DNA of 64,000 nt, from assembly GCA_035511075.1 (NCBI GenBank), contig DATKFW010000152.1, positions 1 to 64,000 of the forward strand. The letters are read 5' to 3'. A program made the position numbers and the translations under genes. Below are positions 16,712 to 25,615 of this stretch, one piece after another. The notes below the pieces were generated by a model. The model was given only the letters and a program-made list of their open reading frames with translations. It was not told the DNA's origin and did no database searches. Source of the DNA: DATAUD01 sp035511075 (lineage in GTDB: Bacteria > Verrucomicrobiota > Verrucomicrobiia > Limisphaerales > Palsa-1400). The stretch's first letter is position 1. Each line of letters opens with the position of its first letter.

Positions 16712-18721
16712 TCATTCATTGCTATAGGAGGGGGCTTGAGAGAAGTCCTTTTCACCGAGTTCCCATGGCCGACGCATTGTGGAATTCGAGGGATGCGGGC
16801 TTTCTTGACTGGTTTTGAGCGAACCCAAGCCATCGAGAGCCCCCAAGATCGCCCGTTGCACGTCTGGCTGGCAAAGATTGCCTGTATGGCCTCCATGCTC
16901 AAATAGCGTCAACCGCCCGGGAGCGAACGTGGTTTCCATCCAGGCAGTGTCCTCATTCGCCAGGAACAAGTCATTCCTGTTAGCGATGAGCCGAATATCG
17001 GGATTCTCATGTAGAGCGTCGGAATAGGTGCGCAAATCCGTGCCCCTCTTGAGAACTTCCGGATCCTGGAGATCAATGCCCTTTGCCTTGTCGTAAGGTC
17101 CGGCGAACCGTTGAATGTATTGCCAGAGAGAATACTGCATGATTTCGTTGTAAGCAGCCCAGCGTCTTGATTTTTTGAGTGGTTGTTTCAAAACGCCTTG
17201 ATTATGCCGCAATTGGCTGTCGAAAATCGTGTCCCGCAAGCTCAATCGAAAGGCCAGACCGACCAGGAACCGGCTTTCGATCGCGTTGAAGGGCAGGTTG
17301 GACCTCTGCCCCGGAGTTTCCTCGCTTACGGCCACGACTTTGAGCAGCGTGTTTTCGATGTTGGCTGTTCGCTCCGCAGCGGGCCACGCCAATGGCGCAT
17401 CGTAAAACTGGTCCACATTGGTCACAGCGATCTGCAAATTAATCGGGGCGTCGATGGCGACGTAGCGCTCAAATTTGAGCAAAGAAGGGTCATTAGTGGC
17501 CGATTGCGCCGCCATGAACAACGTCTGGAAGCCTCCCATGGAGTAACCCATCAGAGCTCTTGCTCCCAATCGATGCGGATACATTTTCTCCAAACGGCGG
17601 TCGATCTCGGTCAAGGCGACATGCACATCGTGTACGCCGATCGGTGGATAACTTGGAAGGTCGGTCGTCGAAGCGTGGTCCATGAACTCGGGATGGAACC
17701 AACTGCTGATGCAGACGGCGGAGAAGCCGTGCGTGTAAAGAAGTTCAGCAAGCGCCAGTTCGTTCCCTGCCAAACGATGGGCGCCCAGACCCGGCACCAA
17801 ATATACGACGGGCGCGAGGCCTGGTTGAAGCCAGAATGTGAAGTCCAGTTTCTTTCCTATGGCAGGGATTAAAACCGATCTCGTCCTTCCCTTAGCCGGA
17901 AACTCGGGATTTTTATAATTGCAAAAGATGGCTTGCAATGTTTCAAGCGTCGCTTCGTCCTGGTCTCCGATCACGCGCATGTCCACCTTCCGGTTTTCGT
18001 TGGCGAAGCTCCATGCGTATTCGAGGATCGAATAAGAGTCCGCCTGGGACTTGGTGAAGCAGACAGACGCCTCCACCGTGTCACTGAAATTATTGGCCAT
18101 GACCCCGGAACTGATTAAGTCGTAGGGGAAGAAATAGGTCTGCGGCTCGTCAGCCGCGTCCCCGGCCAGGCCAACAGCATCCCGTTCGTCGCTCGGCCCA
18201 AAAATGGGCAGCATCAGAAAAAAGCCAGGCTTCCAACCCCATTTTCTGAAGGTCTGTTCAAAATCCGCATTGCCTTTAGGGACATTCAATTTTGTCGCCA
18301 CATCAAAAAAACCGCCCACGCCCAACACCGTGTTACACAAACAGCGTCCCGTTTCGTCACCCACCCCGCCCCAGTTTCCCTGCAACAGATTATTGACAAG
18401 TCGTCCCGGATAAACGAGATTGTAGCCAATATTTTGAATTCCCGTTCGCACCGGCTTAACCACGACGCGTCGATACCCTCTTGAGAAGGGCCTCACCACC
18501 GAAGTCATGAATCCCTTGTCGAAATTCCAAATCGCGCGATTAAAGGGCTCGATGGGATCGTTGAAACCGGAAGGAAGGACGACGGAATTTTCAGCGGGGC
18601 TTTGCAAAACAGTTTGCGGCGGCGCGTTGGATTCCGTAGGTGCGAGAGGTTGCGCCGAAGCGAACTCAACCAGAAGGCACACCAATGCGGTCAACAACGG
18701 TAGTTTAAGTCGAGGGTTCAT
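16712..18721 (-). CDS. MlaA-family lipid protein fused to an alpha/beta hydrolase
   Basis: 669 residues. Residues 1-24 are a signal peptide (LLTALVCLLVEFASAQ) without a lipobox Cys, unlike usual MlaA. About 50-260 match MlaA/VacJ: NDPIEPFNRAIWNFDKGF, VRTGIQNIGYNL, NNLLQGNW and a GGFFDVATK segment. MlaA removes phospholipid from the outer leaflet of the outer membrane. About 310-640 form an alpha/beta hydrolase: oxyanion strand VVYLVPGLGAHR, nucleophile elbow GYSMGG, and a C-terminal His in FEHGGHTG; the acid may be the Asp in RNDLFLANEDTA. The fusion suggests lipid extraction coupled to hydrolysis in the envelope (inference). A decayed response regulator overlaps its start by ATGA. A four-gene Mla-like ABC operon lies 5 kb away. 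Confidence 0.85.
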   Translation of the reverse strand: MNPRLKLPLLTALVCLLVEFASAQPLAPTESNAPPQTVLQSPAENSVVLPSGFNDPIEPFNRAIWNFDKGFMTSVVRPFSRGYRRVVVKPVRTGIQNIGYNLVYPGRLVNNLLQGNWGGVGDETGRCLCNTVLGVGGFFDVATKLNVPKGNADFEQTFRKWGWKPGFFLMLPIFGPSDERDAVGLAGDAADEPQTYFFPYDLISSGVMANNFSDTVEASVCFTKSQADSYSILEYAWSFANENRKVDMRVIGDQDEATLETLQAIFCNYKNPEFPAKGRTRSVLIPAIGKKLDFTFWLQPGLAPVVYLVPGLGAHRLAGNELALAELLYTHGFSAVCISSWFHPEFMDHASTTDLPSYPPIGVHDVHVALTEIDRRLEKMYPHRLGARALMGYSMGGFQTLFMAAQSATNDPSLLKFERYVAIDAPINLQIAVTNVDQFYDAPLAWPAAERTANIENTLLKVVAVSEETPGQRSNLPFNAIESRFLVGLAFRLSLRDTIFDSQLRHNQGVLKQPLKKSRRWAAYNEIMQYSLWQYIQRFAGPYDKAKGIDLQDPEVLKRGTDLRTYSDALHENPDIRLIANRNDLFLANEDTAWMETTFAPGRLTLFEHGGHTGNLCQPDVQRAILGALDGLGSLKTSQESPHPSNSTMRRPWELGEKDFSQAPSYSNE

Positions 18722-18965
18722 ATATAATTTTGCTCAATTTTCCGCGGCCGCTTCAACACGACCATCGCGGCCATGTCCGGCGAATCCAATTCCAGTATCA
18801 CTGTATTCGGCCACCCTGCGCGCCGGCTCCATCAGCCCCCATCCCGCCGTTGGCCGCCCCAAATACCCGGTAGCCATTCGGCTCCAGCACGAAGTTCAAT
18901 AAGCGACGGAGTTGAATTTTACGGTCAATGACCAACGCAACCCTGTTTTGAAGTTCCTGGCTCAT
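18718..18965 (-). pseudogene. Frameshifted response regulator receiver remnant
   Basis: From ATG 18965 the frame reads VALVIDRKIQLRRLLNFVLE then PNGYRVFGAANG, the start of a KdpE/OmpR-type receiver. After a shift the second frame gives GLMEPARRVAEYS, and after another the third gives TVILELDSPDMAAMVVLKR, aligning with the usual DVVILDLGLPDMDGMxVLxR. The phosphoacceptor Asp is Glu here, and the DNA-binding half is absent. The third frame ends in a TGA that overlaps the ATG of the MlaA-hydrolase gene (ATGA), a relic of translational coupling. At least two frameshifts make it non-functional. Confidence 0.65.
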
Positions 18966-19272
18966 GGGGTTTCTGTGGGATAAACGATATCGTTATTGCA
19001 AACGGGAAGGAGGCCCAAACACCCATAGGTGTCAGCCATTAAAACCCCTGTTGAGATTGTGCGCGACATTTGCATTTCCAATGCACCACTGTGGAACAGA
19101 ATCCAAAGGCAGACTATTGGCCATTTGACAGATTGTCAATTGCCTCCTTCGATGGATGAAGGGACAACATCAAAAGGATGGAAGCCATTTTTCAGATGCG
19201 GGGCGTTCATGGCATTGGAGCTCCTCGATGCCCGCAAGCGCGTTTGCTCGCCACCGCCCAAACTGGAGATCA
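18966..19272. other. Intergenic stretch with one inverted repeat
   Basis: No convincing gene. A perfect inverted repeat TTGACA-GAT-TGTCAA lies at 19125-19139 and could be an operator left from the neighbouring decayed regulators; no promoter is clear. Confidence 0.4.
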
Positions 19273-19470
19273 TTACATCTGGATAAAATGTTTTCGCAAC
19301 TCGGCCGCCTCGGTCGCAGGGCTATTACCAAACAGACGCTTGAATTCACGGCTGAATTGTGACGCACTTTCATAACCGACTTTCGCCGCCGCTCCACGGG
19401 CATTGACGCCTTCATTGACCATCAGCATCCGCGCTTTATGCAGCCGGATGTTTTTGAGGAAACCGCGGGG
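19273..19470 (-). pseudogene. C-terminal remnant of an AraC-family regulator
   Basis: About 65 codons: FLKNIRLHKARMLMVNEG, AAAKVGYESASQFSREFKRL and FGNSPATEAAELRKHF, ending at a stop. This is the second helix-turn-helix of AraC regulators of the type with an N-terminal cupin. The first HTH and the whole sensor domain are missing, and no start codon fits. It points away from the aldo/keto reductase, the usual divergent arrangement of such a regulator and its target, so the reductase has probably lost its regulator. Confidence 0.75.
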
Positions 19471-19550
19471 TTGGACTAATAATATCATATGAATTGAACG
19501 CAAAGGCCTTCATTGAAAAGGCGATTAACCGGCAACTCGAAAGGATGAAT

Positions 19551-20462
19551 ATGAAAACAGGTAACACAACGAATGAAACTAAGCTCGGCGGACGGTTCAC
19601 GTTTCCGGGCACATCATTGACGGTCCAACGAATGGGCTACGGCGCGATGCAACTCGCCGGACCCGGTGTTTTTGGACCGCCCAAGGACCCGGACGCCGCC
19701 GTGGCCGTCCTTCGCGAGGCGGTTGCGGCGGGGGTGAACCACATTGACACAGCCGATTTCTACGGCCCGCACGTCACAAATCAGATTATCAAGAAAGCTC
19801 TGCATCCGTATCCCACAGGACTGGTGATCGTAACCAAGCTCGGCGCCCGCCGTCCGGCTGACGGGTCATGGCAGCCAGCCGTCTCATCCCAGGACCTAGC
19901 TGAAGGTGTCCACGATAATCTCCGCAATTTGGGCCTCGACGCACTCGACATCGTCAACTACCGCGCAATGGGTGCCATCCACGGTCCGGCAGAAGGACCA
20001 ATTGCCAGAGAGGTGACGGTGCTGGCAGATCTCAAGAGAAGGGGATTGATCCGCCACATCGGATTGAGCAATGTCACGGCTGCCCAGGTGGCCGAGGCGC
20101 AGGCCATCACTGAAATCGTGTGCGTGCAGAACAACTACAATCTGGCCAACCGGCATGATGACGGCCTGATTGACAACTTGGCCAGGAAGGGCTTCGCCTA
20201 TGTGCCGTTTTTTCCGCTGGGCGGATTTACGCCGCTACAATCATCCACCTTGTCGGCTGTCGCGGACCGGCTGGAGGTCACGCCGATGCAGGTCGCGCTG
20301 GCGTGGTTGCTGCATCGGTCGCCCAACATCCTGTTGATTCCCGGCACGTCGTCGGTCGCCCACCTCCGCGAAAACCTGGCCTCCGCGCAGTTGACGCTGT
20401 CGCCGGAAACGTTGGCGGAATTGGACGACATTGCCGCCGCGACTGTGGGGATGAAGCACTGA
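19551..20462 (+). CDS. Aldo/keto reductase
   Basis: NADP-dependent oxidoreductase of 303 residues in the cytoplasm. I chose ATG 19551 because AAGGA lies 5 bases upstream; earlier in-frame codons to 19494 have no such site. The (beta/alpha)8 barrel begins with MGYGAMQLAGPGVFG. Active-site Asp and Tyr are in NHIDTADFYG and the Lys in VTKLGARR; the usual fourth residue sits in DIVNYRAMG, a common variant where the His is replaced. Cofactor-binding parts IGLSNV, VQNNYNL and LLIPGTSS are present, so it should be active. The substrate cannot be told. An AraC-type remnant lies divergently upstream. Confidence 0.9.
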   Translation: MKTGNTTNETKLGGRFTFPGTSLTVQRMGYGAMQLAGPGVFGPPKDPDAAVAVLREAVAAGVNHIDTADFYGPHVTNQIIKKALHPYPTGLVIVTKLGARRPADGSWQPAVSSQDLAEGVHDNLRNLGLDALDIVNYRAMGAIHGPAEGPIAREVTVLADLKRRGLIRHIGLSNVTAAQVAEAQAITEIVCVQNNYNLANRHDDGLIDNLARKGFAYVPFFPLGGFTPLQSSTLSAVADRLEVTPMQVALAWLLHRSPNILLIPGTSSVAHLRENLASAQLTLSPETLAELDDIAAATVGMKH

Positions 20463-20531
20463 AGCGTTCGCCCGACTCGACTCATTCTCCTCAAATTGCC
20501 GGGATCAGACGATGCGTTTCTAAATTTAACG

Positions 20532-21971
20532 TCAAGCGGACTCGGGGCGGACGGCCAGTTGTGCGGGCACGGGGCCGGATGCTTTGATTGAATCGACGCC
20601 CTGGTTAATGCGGACGGGAAGGCGGCTGGCGGATGCAAGCACGAGCAATTGAAGCACGACGAGCGTCGCGAACGGAACGAGGAACGCGTGCGCCGAAGCG
20701 GAGGACAGGTTGGCGGACAAGGAAACGGTGATCGCAATAACGGTCGTGATTGTGGGGCCGCCGAGCCTTTGGACAATGTTGACAGCCATCGTGGCGAGGC
20801 TCAATTTTTCCCTCGGGACGGCGGCGTAGGCCGCCGCTATCGAAGGGATGCCTGTGGCGCCCTGCCCCATGCCGCGAACAAAGAGGCCGATGAGGGCGGG
20901 CGCCATCGAGAAACCGCCGAAGGCCATCCAAAGAAACGGAAGGGTCCCCAGAAAATTCAGGAACACCCCGCCGGAAACGACGGCGCGGCAGCCAAACCTG
21001 TCCGTCAAATATCCCATGCACGGATAGACGCACAGCATGCCCACTCCCATGGACCCAAGAATCCAGCCGGCCTGCGTCGCCGTGAGGCTGCAGCCCGTGA
21101 TCAAAAAGAGCGGGATGAGAAACTGGCCGCCGTACATGATCCCGAACGCGAGAAACTGGGTCATGGCCGCGGTTGAAAAATCCCGAATTTTGAAAAGCTG
21201 GATGTCAATCAGCGCCTTCGATTTTTTCCGATGCGCGTCCCAGATAAACGCGCCCAGCAGGACCAACCCCAAAACGAGAAGCCGGATGTTCCCGTGATGC
21301 GACGACTGTTCAAATCCATAGAGAACACACACAATGCCGGGTGAGATCAGGAGAAAACCGGTGAGATCAAAGGAACGCCTTAGGGGCGCCGACTTGTCGC
21401 GCGGGAGTATCCAGGCTGCCAGAGCCACCGCCAAAATCCCGACCGGCAGATTGACGTAAAAGAGCCAGGGCCAGCCCAGGTATTTCAAAATGGTTCCCGC
21501 CAGGATCGGTCCCGCGAGCGGAGCCACCAGGACAGGAACGGCGGCATATCCGAAAACCCTGGCCATCTGCCGTCCGGCAACCCGCGCGACCATCAACTGG
21601 GTCAACGGGGCGAGAAGGCCTCCGGCCATGCCTTGAATGAGTCTGGCGCCAATCAACTGCGGCATGGTCGTGGCCATGCCGCACAGGAATGAAGCCAGCG
21701 TGAATGAGGAAAAGCAGATCAAATAAAGCCTCTTTGCGCCGAGACGCGCCACGAGCCAGCCGTTGAGCGGCAGCATGAGGGCCAGGGCGAGCAGATAGCC
21801 AGTGACGACCCATTGGGCCGACGCAATTGACGAGTGCAACTCCTGCTTGATGAATGAAAGAGAGACGTTCACGATCGTCGAATCCAATTGCGCCATGAAC
21901 GGACCGAGGATCACGACGGCGATGATTTTCCAGGCCCCGGGCTCCAGCCTTTCGGAATGGGCGCGGCTCAT
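20532..21971 (-). CDS. MFS drug efflux transporter, DHA2 (EmrB/QacA-like) family
   Basis: Inner-membrane proton-driven exporter, 479 residues from ATG 21971, with about 14 hydrophobic helices as expected for DHA2. Family marks: AQLDSTIVNVSLSFI in helix 1, ASAQWVVTGYLLALA in helix 2, GWLVARLGAKRLY in the first loop, and GARLIQGMAGGLLAP near helices 4/5. Its ATG overlaps the stop of the upstream isochorismatase-like gene by 4 bases, so the two are translationally coupled, and a MarR gene heads the operon. The layout suggests export of an aromatic or planar toxic compound sensed by MarR; substrate unknown. Confidence 0.92.
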   Translation of the reverse strand: MSRAHSERLEPGAWKIIAVVILGPFMAQLDSTIVNVSLSFIKQELHSSIASAQWVVTGYLLALALMLPLNGWLVARLGAKRLYLICFSSFTLASFLCGMATTMPQLIGARLIQGMAGGLLAPLTQLMVARVAGRQMARVFGYAAVPVLVAPLAGPILAGTILKYLGWPWLFYVNLPVGILAVALAAWILPRDKSAPLRRSFDLTGFLLISPGIVCVLYGFEQSSHHGNIRLLVLGLVLLGAFIWDAHRKKSKALIDIQLFKIRDFSTAAMTQFLAFGIMYGGQFLIPLFLITGCSLTATQAGWILGSMGVGMLCVYPCMGYLTDRFGCRAVVSGGVFLNFLGTLPFLWMAFGGFSMAPALIGLFVRGMGQGATGIPSIAAAYAAVPREKLSLATMAVNIVQRLGGPTITTVIAITVSLSANLSSASAHAFLVPFATLVVLQLLVLASASRLPVRINQGVDSIKASGPVPAQLAVRPESA

Positions 21972-22531
21972 TGTGCGGCGATGAATTCGTCCGTTGCGGC
22001 GACCCATGCCTGCCTGGGAAAAACCTTTTCGGTCAAGACGCGATGAACCTCCTGATCGGAATCGAAGCAGGCCTCCTTGAGAACGACACTGCGGAAATCC
22101 AGGTCAAAGGCGCGTCTTAGCGTGGAGAGAACAATCCCGCTCGTTGCGATGCCGAAGAAAACGAGGTGCTCGATGCGGCGGGACCGAAGGACAAGCTCAA
22201 GATGATTGTCCGAAAACGCGCCCACTCTCTGCTTGTAAATCACGAGGTCGTCCGGATGAAAAATATCGCCGTGGAATTCCGCGGAGGGAGTGCCCTTGAC
22301 GAAAAGATTGTTTTCTTTGACCCGCAAAAACGGGGATTCAATATCCGGAATCTCCGGGTGCCCCTCGAAAAACCCAAGCCCCACATGAATGATGCGGAAC
22401 TGATTCTGCCGCGCAAACGCGACGGCTTTCGCGGCAGCGGGCATTACGCGTTCAAAATCCGGCACGAGAGCGAAGATTCCTTTTTGAAGATCCAGCGTCA
22501 GAAACGCCGTTTTTTGGGGATCGAGTTTCAT
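21968..22531 (-). CDS. Isochorismatase-like cysteine hydrolase family protein
   Basis: 187 residues, start ATG 22531 with AGGAAGGA 6 bases upstream. Rossmann-like fold with the catalytic Asp in LTLDLQKG and Lys in IYKQRVGAF. The position of the nucleophilic Cys is Ile here (FFGIATSGIVLSTLRRA), so the protein belongs to the subgroup without the cysteine and may act on an isochorismate-like ether or as a non-nucleophilic enzyme. Middle gene of marR-hydrolase-MFS. Substrate unknown. Confidence 0.88.
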   Translation of the reverse strand: MKLDPQKTAFLTLDLQKGIFALVPDFERVMPAAAKAVAFARQNQFRIIHVGLGFFEGHPEIPDIESPFLRVKENNLFVKGTPSAEFHGDIFHPDDLVIYKQRVGAFSDNHLELVLRSRRIEHLVFFGIATSGIVLSTLRRAFDLDFRSVVLKEACFDSDQEVHRVLTEKVFPRQAWVAATDEFIAAQ

Positions 22532-22565
22532 GAGTCATTCCTTCCTGTAGTTGGGCGGCAAGCTG

Positions 22566-23006
22566 TCATGAGGTTTCCGCCATGCGCCTGATAAGTTCAC
22601 CGGTCTTGAAGAGGGTTGTCTGTTCCTGCTTGTCGAGATTCGCGATGGCTTGCGAGAGCCAGGCGTGCGTCGCCTCCTTGGTATTCCTGCGCAGGGCGAT
22701 GCCCCTGGCCGTCAGTTTGATATTGATCTGGCGTCCGTCCGTGGGGTGAGGCCTGCGTTCGACCAGCCCCATTTTCTCGAGCAACGCCAGGGCCGTGCCC
22801 ATGGATTGCGGTTTGACGCCTTCGGCGCGGGCGAGGTCCGCGGCGGTCGCCGATCCGTCCTTTTCAAGGCGGGATAGGACCGCTTTTTGTGTCCAGGAGA
22901 ATTCCCGCAATTCCGGCGGCGCGTCGGCGCGAATGCGGCGCACGAGCAGACCCAACGCCAGGGCAAAATCTTCAACTACGACGTCGCTATTTTTCCGAGC
23001 AATCAC
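22566..23006 (-). CDS. MarR-family transcriptional regulator
   Basis: 146 residues from GTG 23006. Winged helix: LREFSWTQKAVLSRLEKDG, TAADLARAEGVKPQSMG as recognition helix, and wing VERRPHPTDGRQINIKLT. It heads the operon with a hydrolase and an MFS pump and is likely an autorepressor released by a small molecule. A strong promoter and an inverted repeat overlap immediately upstream (23015-23044). The predicted transcript start is only 1-2 bases before the GTG, so translation may be leaderless; no other start fits upstream. Confidence 0.92.
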   Translation of the reverse strand: MIARKNSDVVVEDFALALGLLVRRIRADAPPELREFSWTQKAVLSRLEKDGSATAADLARAEGVKPQSMGTALALLEKMGLVERRPHPTDGRQINIKLTARGIALRRNTKEATHAWLSQAIANLDKQEQTTLFKTGELIRRMAETS

Positions 23007-23014
23007 GATTCAAC

Positions 23015-23044
23015 ATTATAACTTATCAGTTTATCTGTCAAGTT
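23015..23044 (-). promoter_or_regulatory. Sigma-70 promoter with overlapping MarR operator candidate
   Basis: On the minus strand a perfect -35 TTGACA (23041-23036) and perfect -10 TATAAT (23020-23015) are 15 bases apart. An imperfect inverted repeat AACTTATCAG-TTTAT-CTGTCAAGTT (plus strand, 23020-23044; 8 of 10 positions match) covers the spacer and both boxes, where bound repressor would block polymerase. Confidence 0.65.
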
Positions 23045-23201
23045 TTCCATTTGAGTGTTGGTTTTGCAGGCGGTCCGGCGTTATGTTTGAACTCAGCCGC
23101 GTGCAAAGGCCGCAGCCCGCAGAACGTCGGCAAAAGCGAAGGGGTTGGCCCTTGAGTGACTTCTCTTGCCGTGGATGGACAGATCGGATAAGGAGTCAAC
23201 G

Positions 23202-23666
23202 ATGAGCAAACACGTTAGCATCTCTGCCACCGAGGCTGCGGATCGCCTCGCTATTCGGGAGCTTGTCGACGCTTACGCACACTGCGCTGATCGTCGCGAT
23301 GCGAAAGGTCAGATGTCTCTCTTTGCCAAGGAGACCCACTTTGTGGTGTTCATGAACGCCAAGGATCCAAGACCCTCAATGGAACTGCACTCGCGGGAAG
23401 CGCTCGCGCCAGTCTTCGCAAACCTGAATAAATACGACACTACCACGCACTTTATCGGACAGACCACAATCTTCACGCTGACAGGCGACCGCGCCACTGG
23501 CGAAGCCTACTGCCTGGCGCACCACGTCACGGTTGATGGCGAAAAAAGGCGCTTGATGCTTGCATCGCTCCGCTACCTCGACACCCTTGTAAAGGTGGAC
23601 GGAGCTTGGCTGTTTGCCGAGCGCTTGCTCTACGTCGATTGGATGGAAGAGCGCGCACTGTCCTGA
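23202..23666 (+). CDS. SnoaL/NTF2-like fold protein
   Basis: 154 residues from ATG 23202, chosen for AAGGAG 6 bases upstream over an in-frame ATG at 23166. The opening RLAIRELVDAYAHCADRRD helix and C-terminal strands (GAWLFAERLLYVDW) are typical of NTF2-like polyketide-cyclase/dehydratase relatives (SnoaL-like). The cone-shaped fold can bind small hydrophobic ligands; no certain catalytic residues can be assigned. It precedes the Mla-like operon by 22 bases, so it may share its transcript, but functional linkage is not shown. Confidence 0.8.
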   Translation: MSKHVSISATEAADRLAIRELVDAYAHCADRRDAKGQMSLFAKETHFVVFMNAKDPRPSMELHSREALAPVFANLNKYDTTTHFIGQTTIFTLTGDRATGEAYCLAHHVTVDGEKRRLMLASLRYLDTLVKVDGAWLFAERLLYVDWMEERALS

Positions 23667-23688
23667 CACCTGAACGCAAAGCACAATT

Positions 23689-24831
23689 GTGAAGCAAGCT
23701 GATTCAGCACTCAATCTGGTGGTGGAAATGCAGGCGCCAGCGACCCTGCTAATCAAGTTGTCCGGCAATGCGGGTCGAGATAGCAATCCGCTCAGCATCG
23801 GACTTGTTCGGGACGCTCTTGATCGGGCGACAGAAGTCAGACTGTTATCGTTTGATTCTGCAGGCGTGACGGCCTGGGATTCACGCTTCGTCACGTTTGT
23901 GCGTAAATGTGCCGAGTTGTGCCGGAAACGGAATGTTGAGCTTCAGGACGATGGCCTTCCCCAAGGCGTTCGCCGGTTGCTACGTCTAGCGCAGGCGGTT
24001 CCAGAGCGGACCGATGCGCGTCCGCAAGCCGTGGAAGCTCACCTTCTCAAAAGGCTTGGCGAAAGCGCCATCCAGGGGATGAAAGACGCAACGGAATTAT
24101 TCACGTTCTTAGGAGAAAACCTCGTAGCGCTGGCAAATCTCCTTCGCGGTCGAACCCAATTTCGGTGGTCGGACGCGTTCTTGGTAATGCAGGAATGCGG
24201 CCCTCAAGCTTTGGGAATTGTCGCCATGATCAATTTTCTGGTGGGCCTCATTCTCGCGTTCGTTGGAGCCACGGAACTGACCAGATTCGGGGCTTCCATT
24301 TATGTGGCTGATCTCGTGGGAATCGCAAGCGTTCGGGAAATGGCCTGTATTATGACCGGCATCATCATTTGCGGCCGGACCGGAGCCGCCTTCGCCGCAC
24401 AACTCGGAACGATGAAAGTCAACGAGGAGATCGGCGCTCTGGAAACCTTCGGCATCTCGCCGGTCGAATTTCTGGTTCTTCCGCGCATGGTGGCGCTCAT
24501 TTTAGTCATGCCATTCCTCTGTGCCTTTGCCGACCTGATCAGCATTGCAGGCGGTTTTATCGTCTCCGTTTGCATGCTGGATGTTTCCGCCACGGAATAC
24601 CTGACTCGCACAGTGCAGGCCATCCAACTCAAGAGTTTTCTGCTCGGCATCGGAAAAGGGTCGTTCTTCGGATTTCTCGTCGCTTACTCTGGATGCCTCC
24701 GGGGCATTCAGTCGGGCTATAGCGCCGCCGACGTGGGCAAAGCAACCACGAGAGCCGTGGTAACGGGAATAACAGCCATCATTGCATCAGATGGCATCTT
24801 TGCGGTCATTTGCAACGCATTGCGGATCTAG
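23689..24831 (+). CDS. MlaE-type ABC permease with N-terminal STAS domain
   Basis: Inner-membrane permease moving phospholipid between membranes, 380 residues, GTG start. Residues about 10-110 form a STAS-like domain (VRLLSFDSAGVTAWDSRFVTF), which in other species is a separate protein (MlaB). The MlaE part follows with about five helices: GIVAMINFLVGLILAFVGA, ASVREMACIMTGIIICGRTG, AAFAAQLGTMKVNEEIGALE (the conserved coupling motif), a PRMVALILVMPFL helix and a final segment. First gene of permease-ATPase-MCE-lipoprotein; the ATPase begins 7 bases after its stop. Confidence 0.93.
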   Translation: MKQADSALNLVVEMQAPATLLIKLSGNAGRDSNPLSIGLVRDALDRATEVRLLSFDSAGVTAWDSRFVTFVRKCAELCRKRNVELQDDGLPQGVRRLLRLAQAVPERTDARPQAVEAHLLKRLGESAIQGMKDATELFTFLGENLVALANLLRGRTQFRWSDAFLVMQECGPQALGIVAMINFLVGLILAFVGATELTRFGASIYVADLVGIASVREMACIMTGIIICGRTGAAFAAQLGTMKVNEEIGALETFGISPVEFLVLPRMVALILVMPFLCAFADLISIAGGFIVSVCMLDVSATEYLTRTVQAIQLKSFLLGIGKGSFFGFLVAYSGCLRGIQSGYSAADVGKATTRAVVTGITAIIASDGIFAVICNALRI

Positions 24832-24838
24832 TCCGAGA

Positions 24839-25615
24839 ATGAAATCCGATCAAATAAAGATTGAAATTCAGAATCTCACGATGGCCTATGGATCGCGGGT
24901 CGTGATGCGCGATATTACTGCAAGCGTCAACCAAGGTTCGGTCTTCGTCATTATGGGCAATAGCGGTTCCGGCAAGAGCACGCTGCTCAGGCATTTGATC
25001 GGCTTGCAACGCCCGGCGCAGGGCGACGTCCTTTATGATGGCAAAAGTTTTTGGGAGATGGACGATGAATCGCGGAAGGTCCAACTCCGCAAATACGGCG
25101 TGCTCTTTCAGAGTGGCGCGCTCTGGAGTTCGATGACTCTCGCCGAGAATGTTGCGCTCCCGCTCATCGAATATACGGATTGGTCGGCCGCCGACCGCGA
25201 CGATATTGTCCGCCTTAAGCTGGCGTTGGTCGGCTTGAGCGGGTTTGAAGACTACTATCCGGCTGAGATTTCCGGCGGCATGCGCAAGCGGGCCGGATTG
25301 GCGCGCGCCATGGCCTTGGACCCGGAAATCCTATTCTTCGATGAGCCCTCCGCCGGATTGGACCCGATCACCTCGCGCAACCTGGACAAGCTGATACTGG
25401 AACTGCGCGATAGCCTCGGCGCGACCATTGTTGTGGTCACACATGAATTGGCCAGCATCTTTATGATCGCCGACGATTCAATTTTCCTTGATGCAGATAC
25501 CAAAACGATGCGAGTGCAGGGCAATCCAAACGATCTCCTCAATCATTCCACGGACGCGAAGCTGAAAGCTTTCCTCACCCGCGGCGCGTCTATGGAAAGC
25601 AAAGCGACACTATGA
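24839..25615 (+). CDS. ABC transporter ATP-binding protein, MlaF type
   Basis: 258 residues from ATG 24839 (an in-frame ATG at 24782 would overlap the permease). Walker A is GNSGSGKST, the Q-loop follows in YGVLFQSGAL, the signature is ISGGMRKRAGLARA (the MRKR form is characteristic of MlaF/Ttg2A), Walker B is ILFFDEPSAGLDP and the switch is VVTHEL. It powers the MlaE-like permease. Its stop overlaps the MCE gene start by ATGA, showing tight coupling. Confidence 0.95.
   Translation: MKSDQIKIEIQNLTMAYGSRVVMRDITASVNQGSVFVIMGNSGSGKSTLLRHLIGLQRPAQGDVLYDGKSFWEMDDESRKVQLRKYGVLFQSGALWSSMTLAENVALPLIEYTDWSAADRDDIVRLKLALVGLSGFEDYYPAEISGGMRKRAGLARAMALDPEILFFDEPSAGLDPITSRNLDKLILELRDSLGATIVVVTHELASIFMIADDSIFLDADTKTMRVQGNPNDLLNHSTDAKLKAFLTRGASMESKATL

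Noticed and set aside
19029..19286. 85-codon plus-strand frame near the AraC remnant
   Set aside because: Partly antisense to the AraC remnant, no ribosome site or domain.
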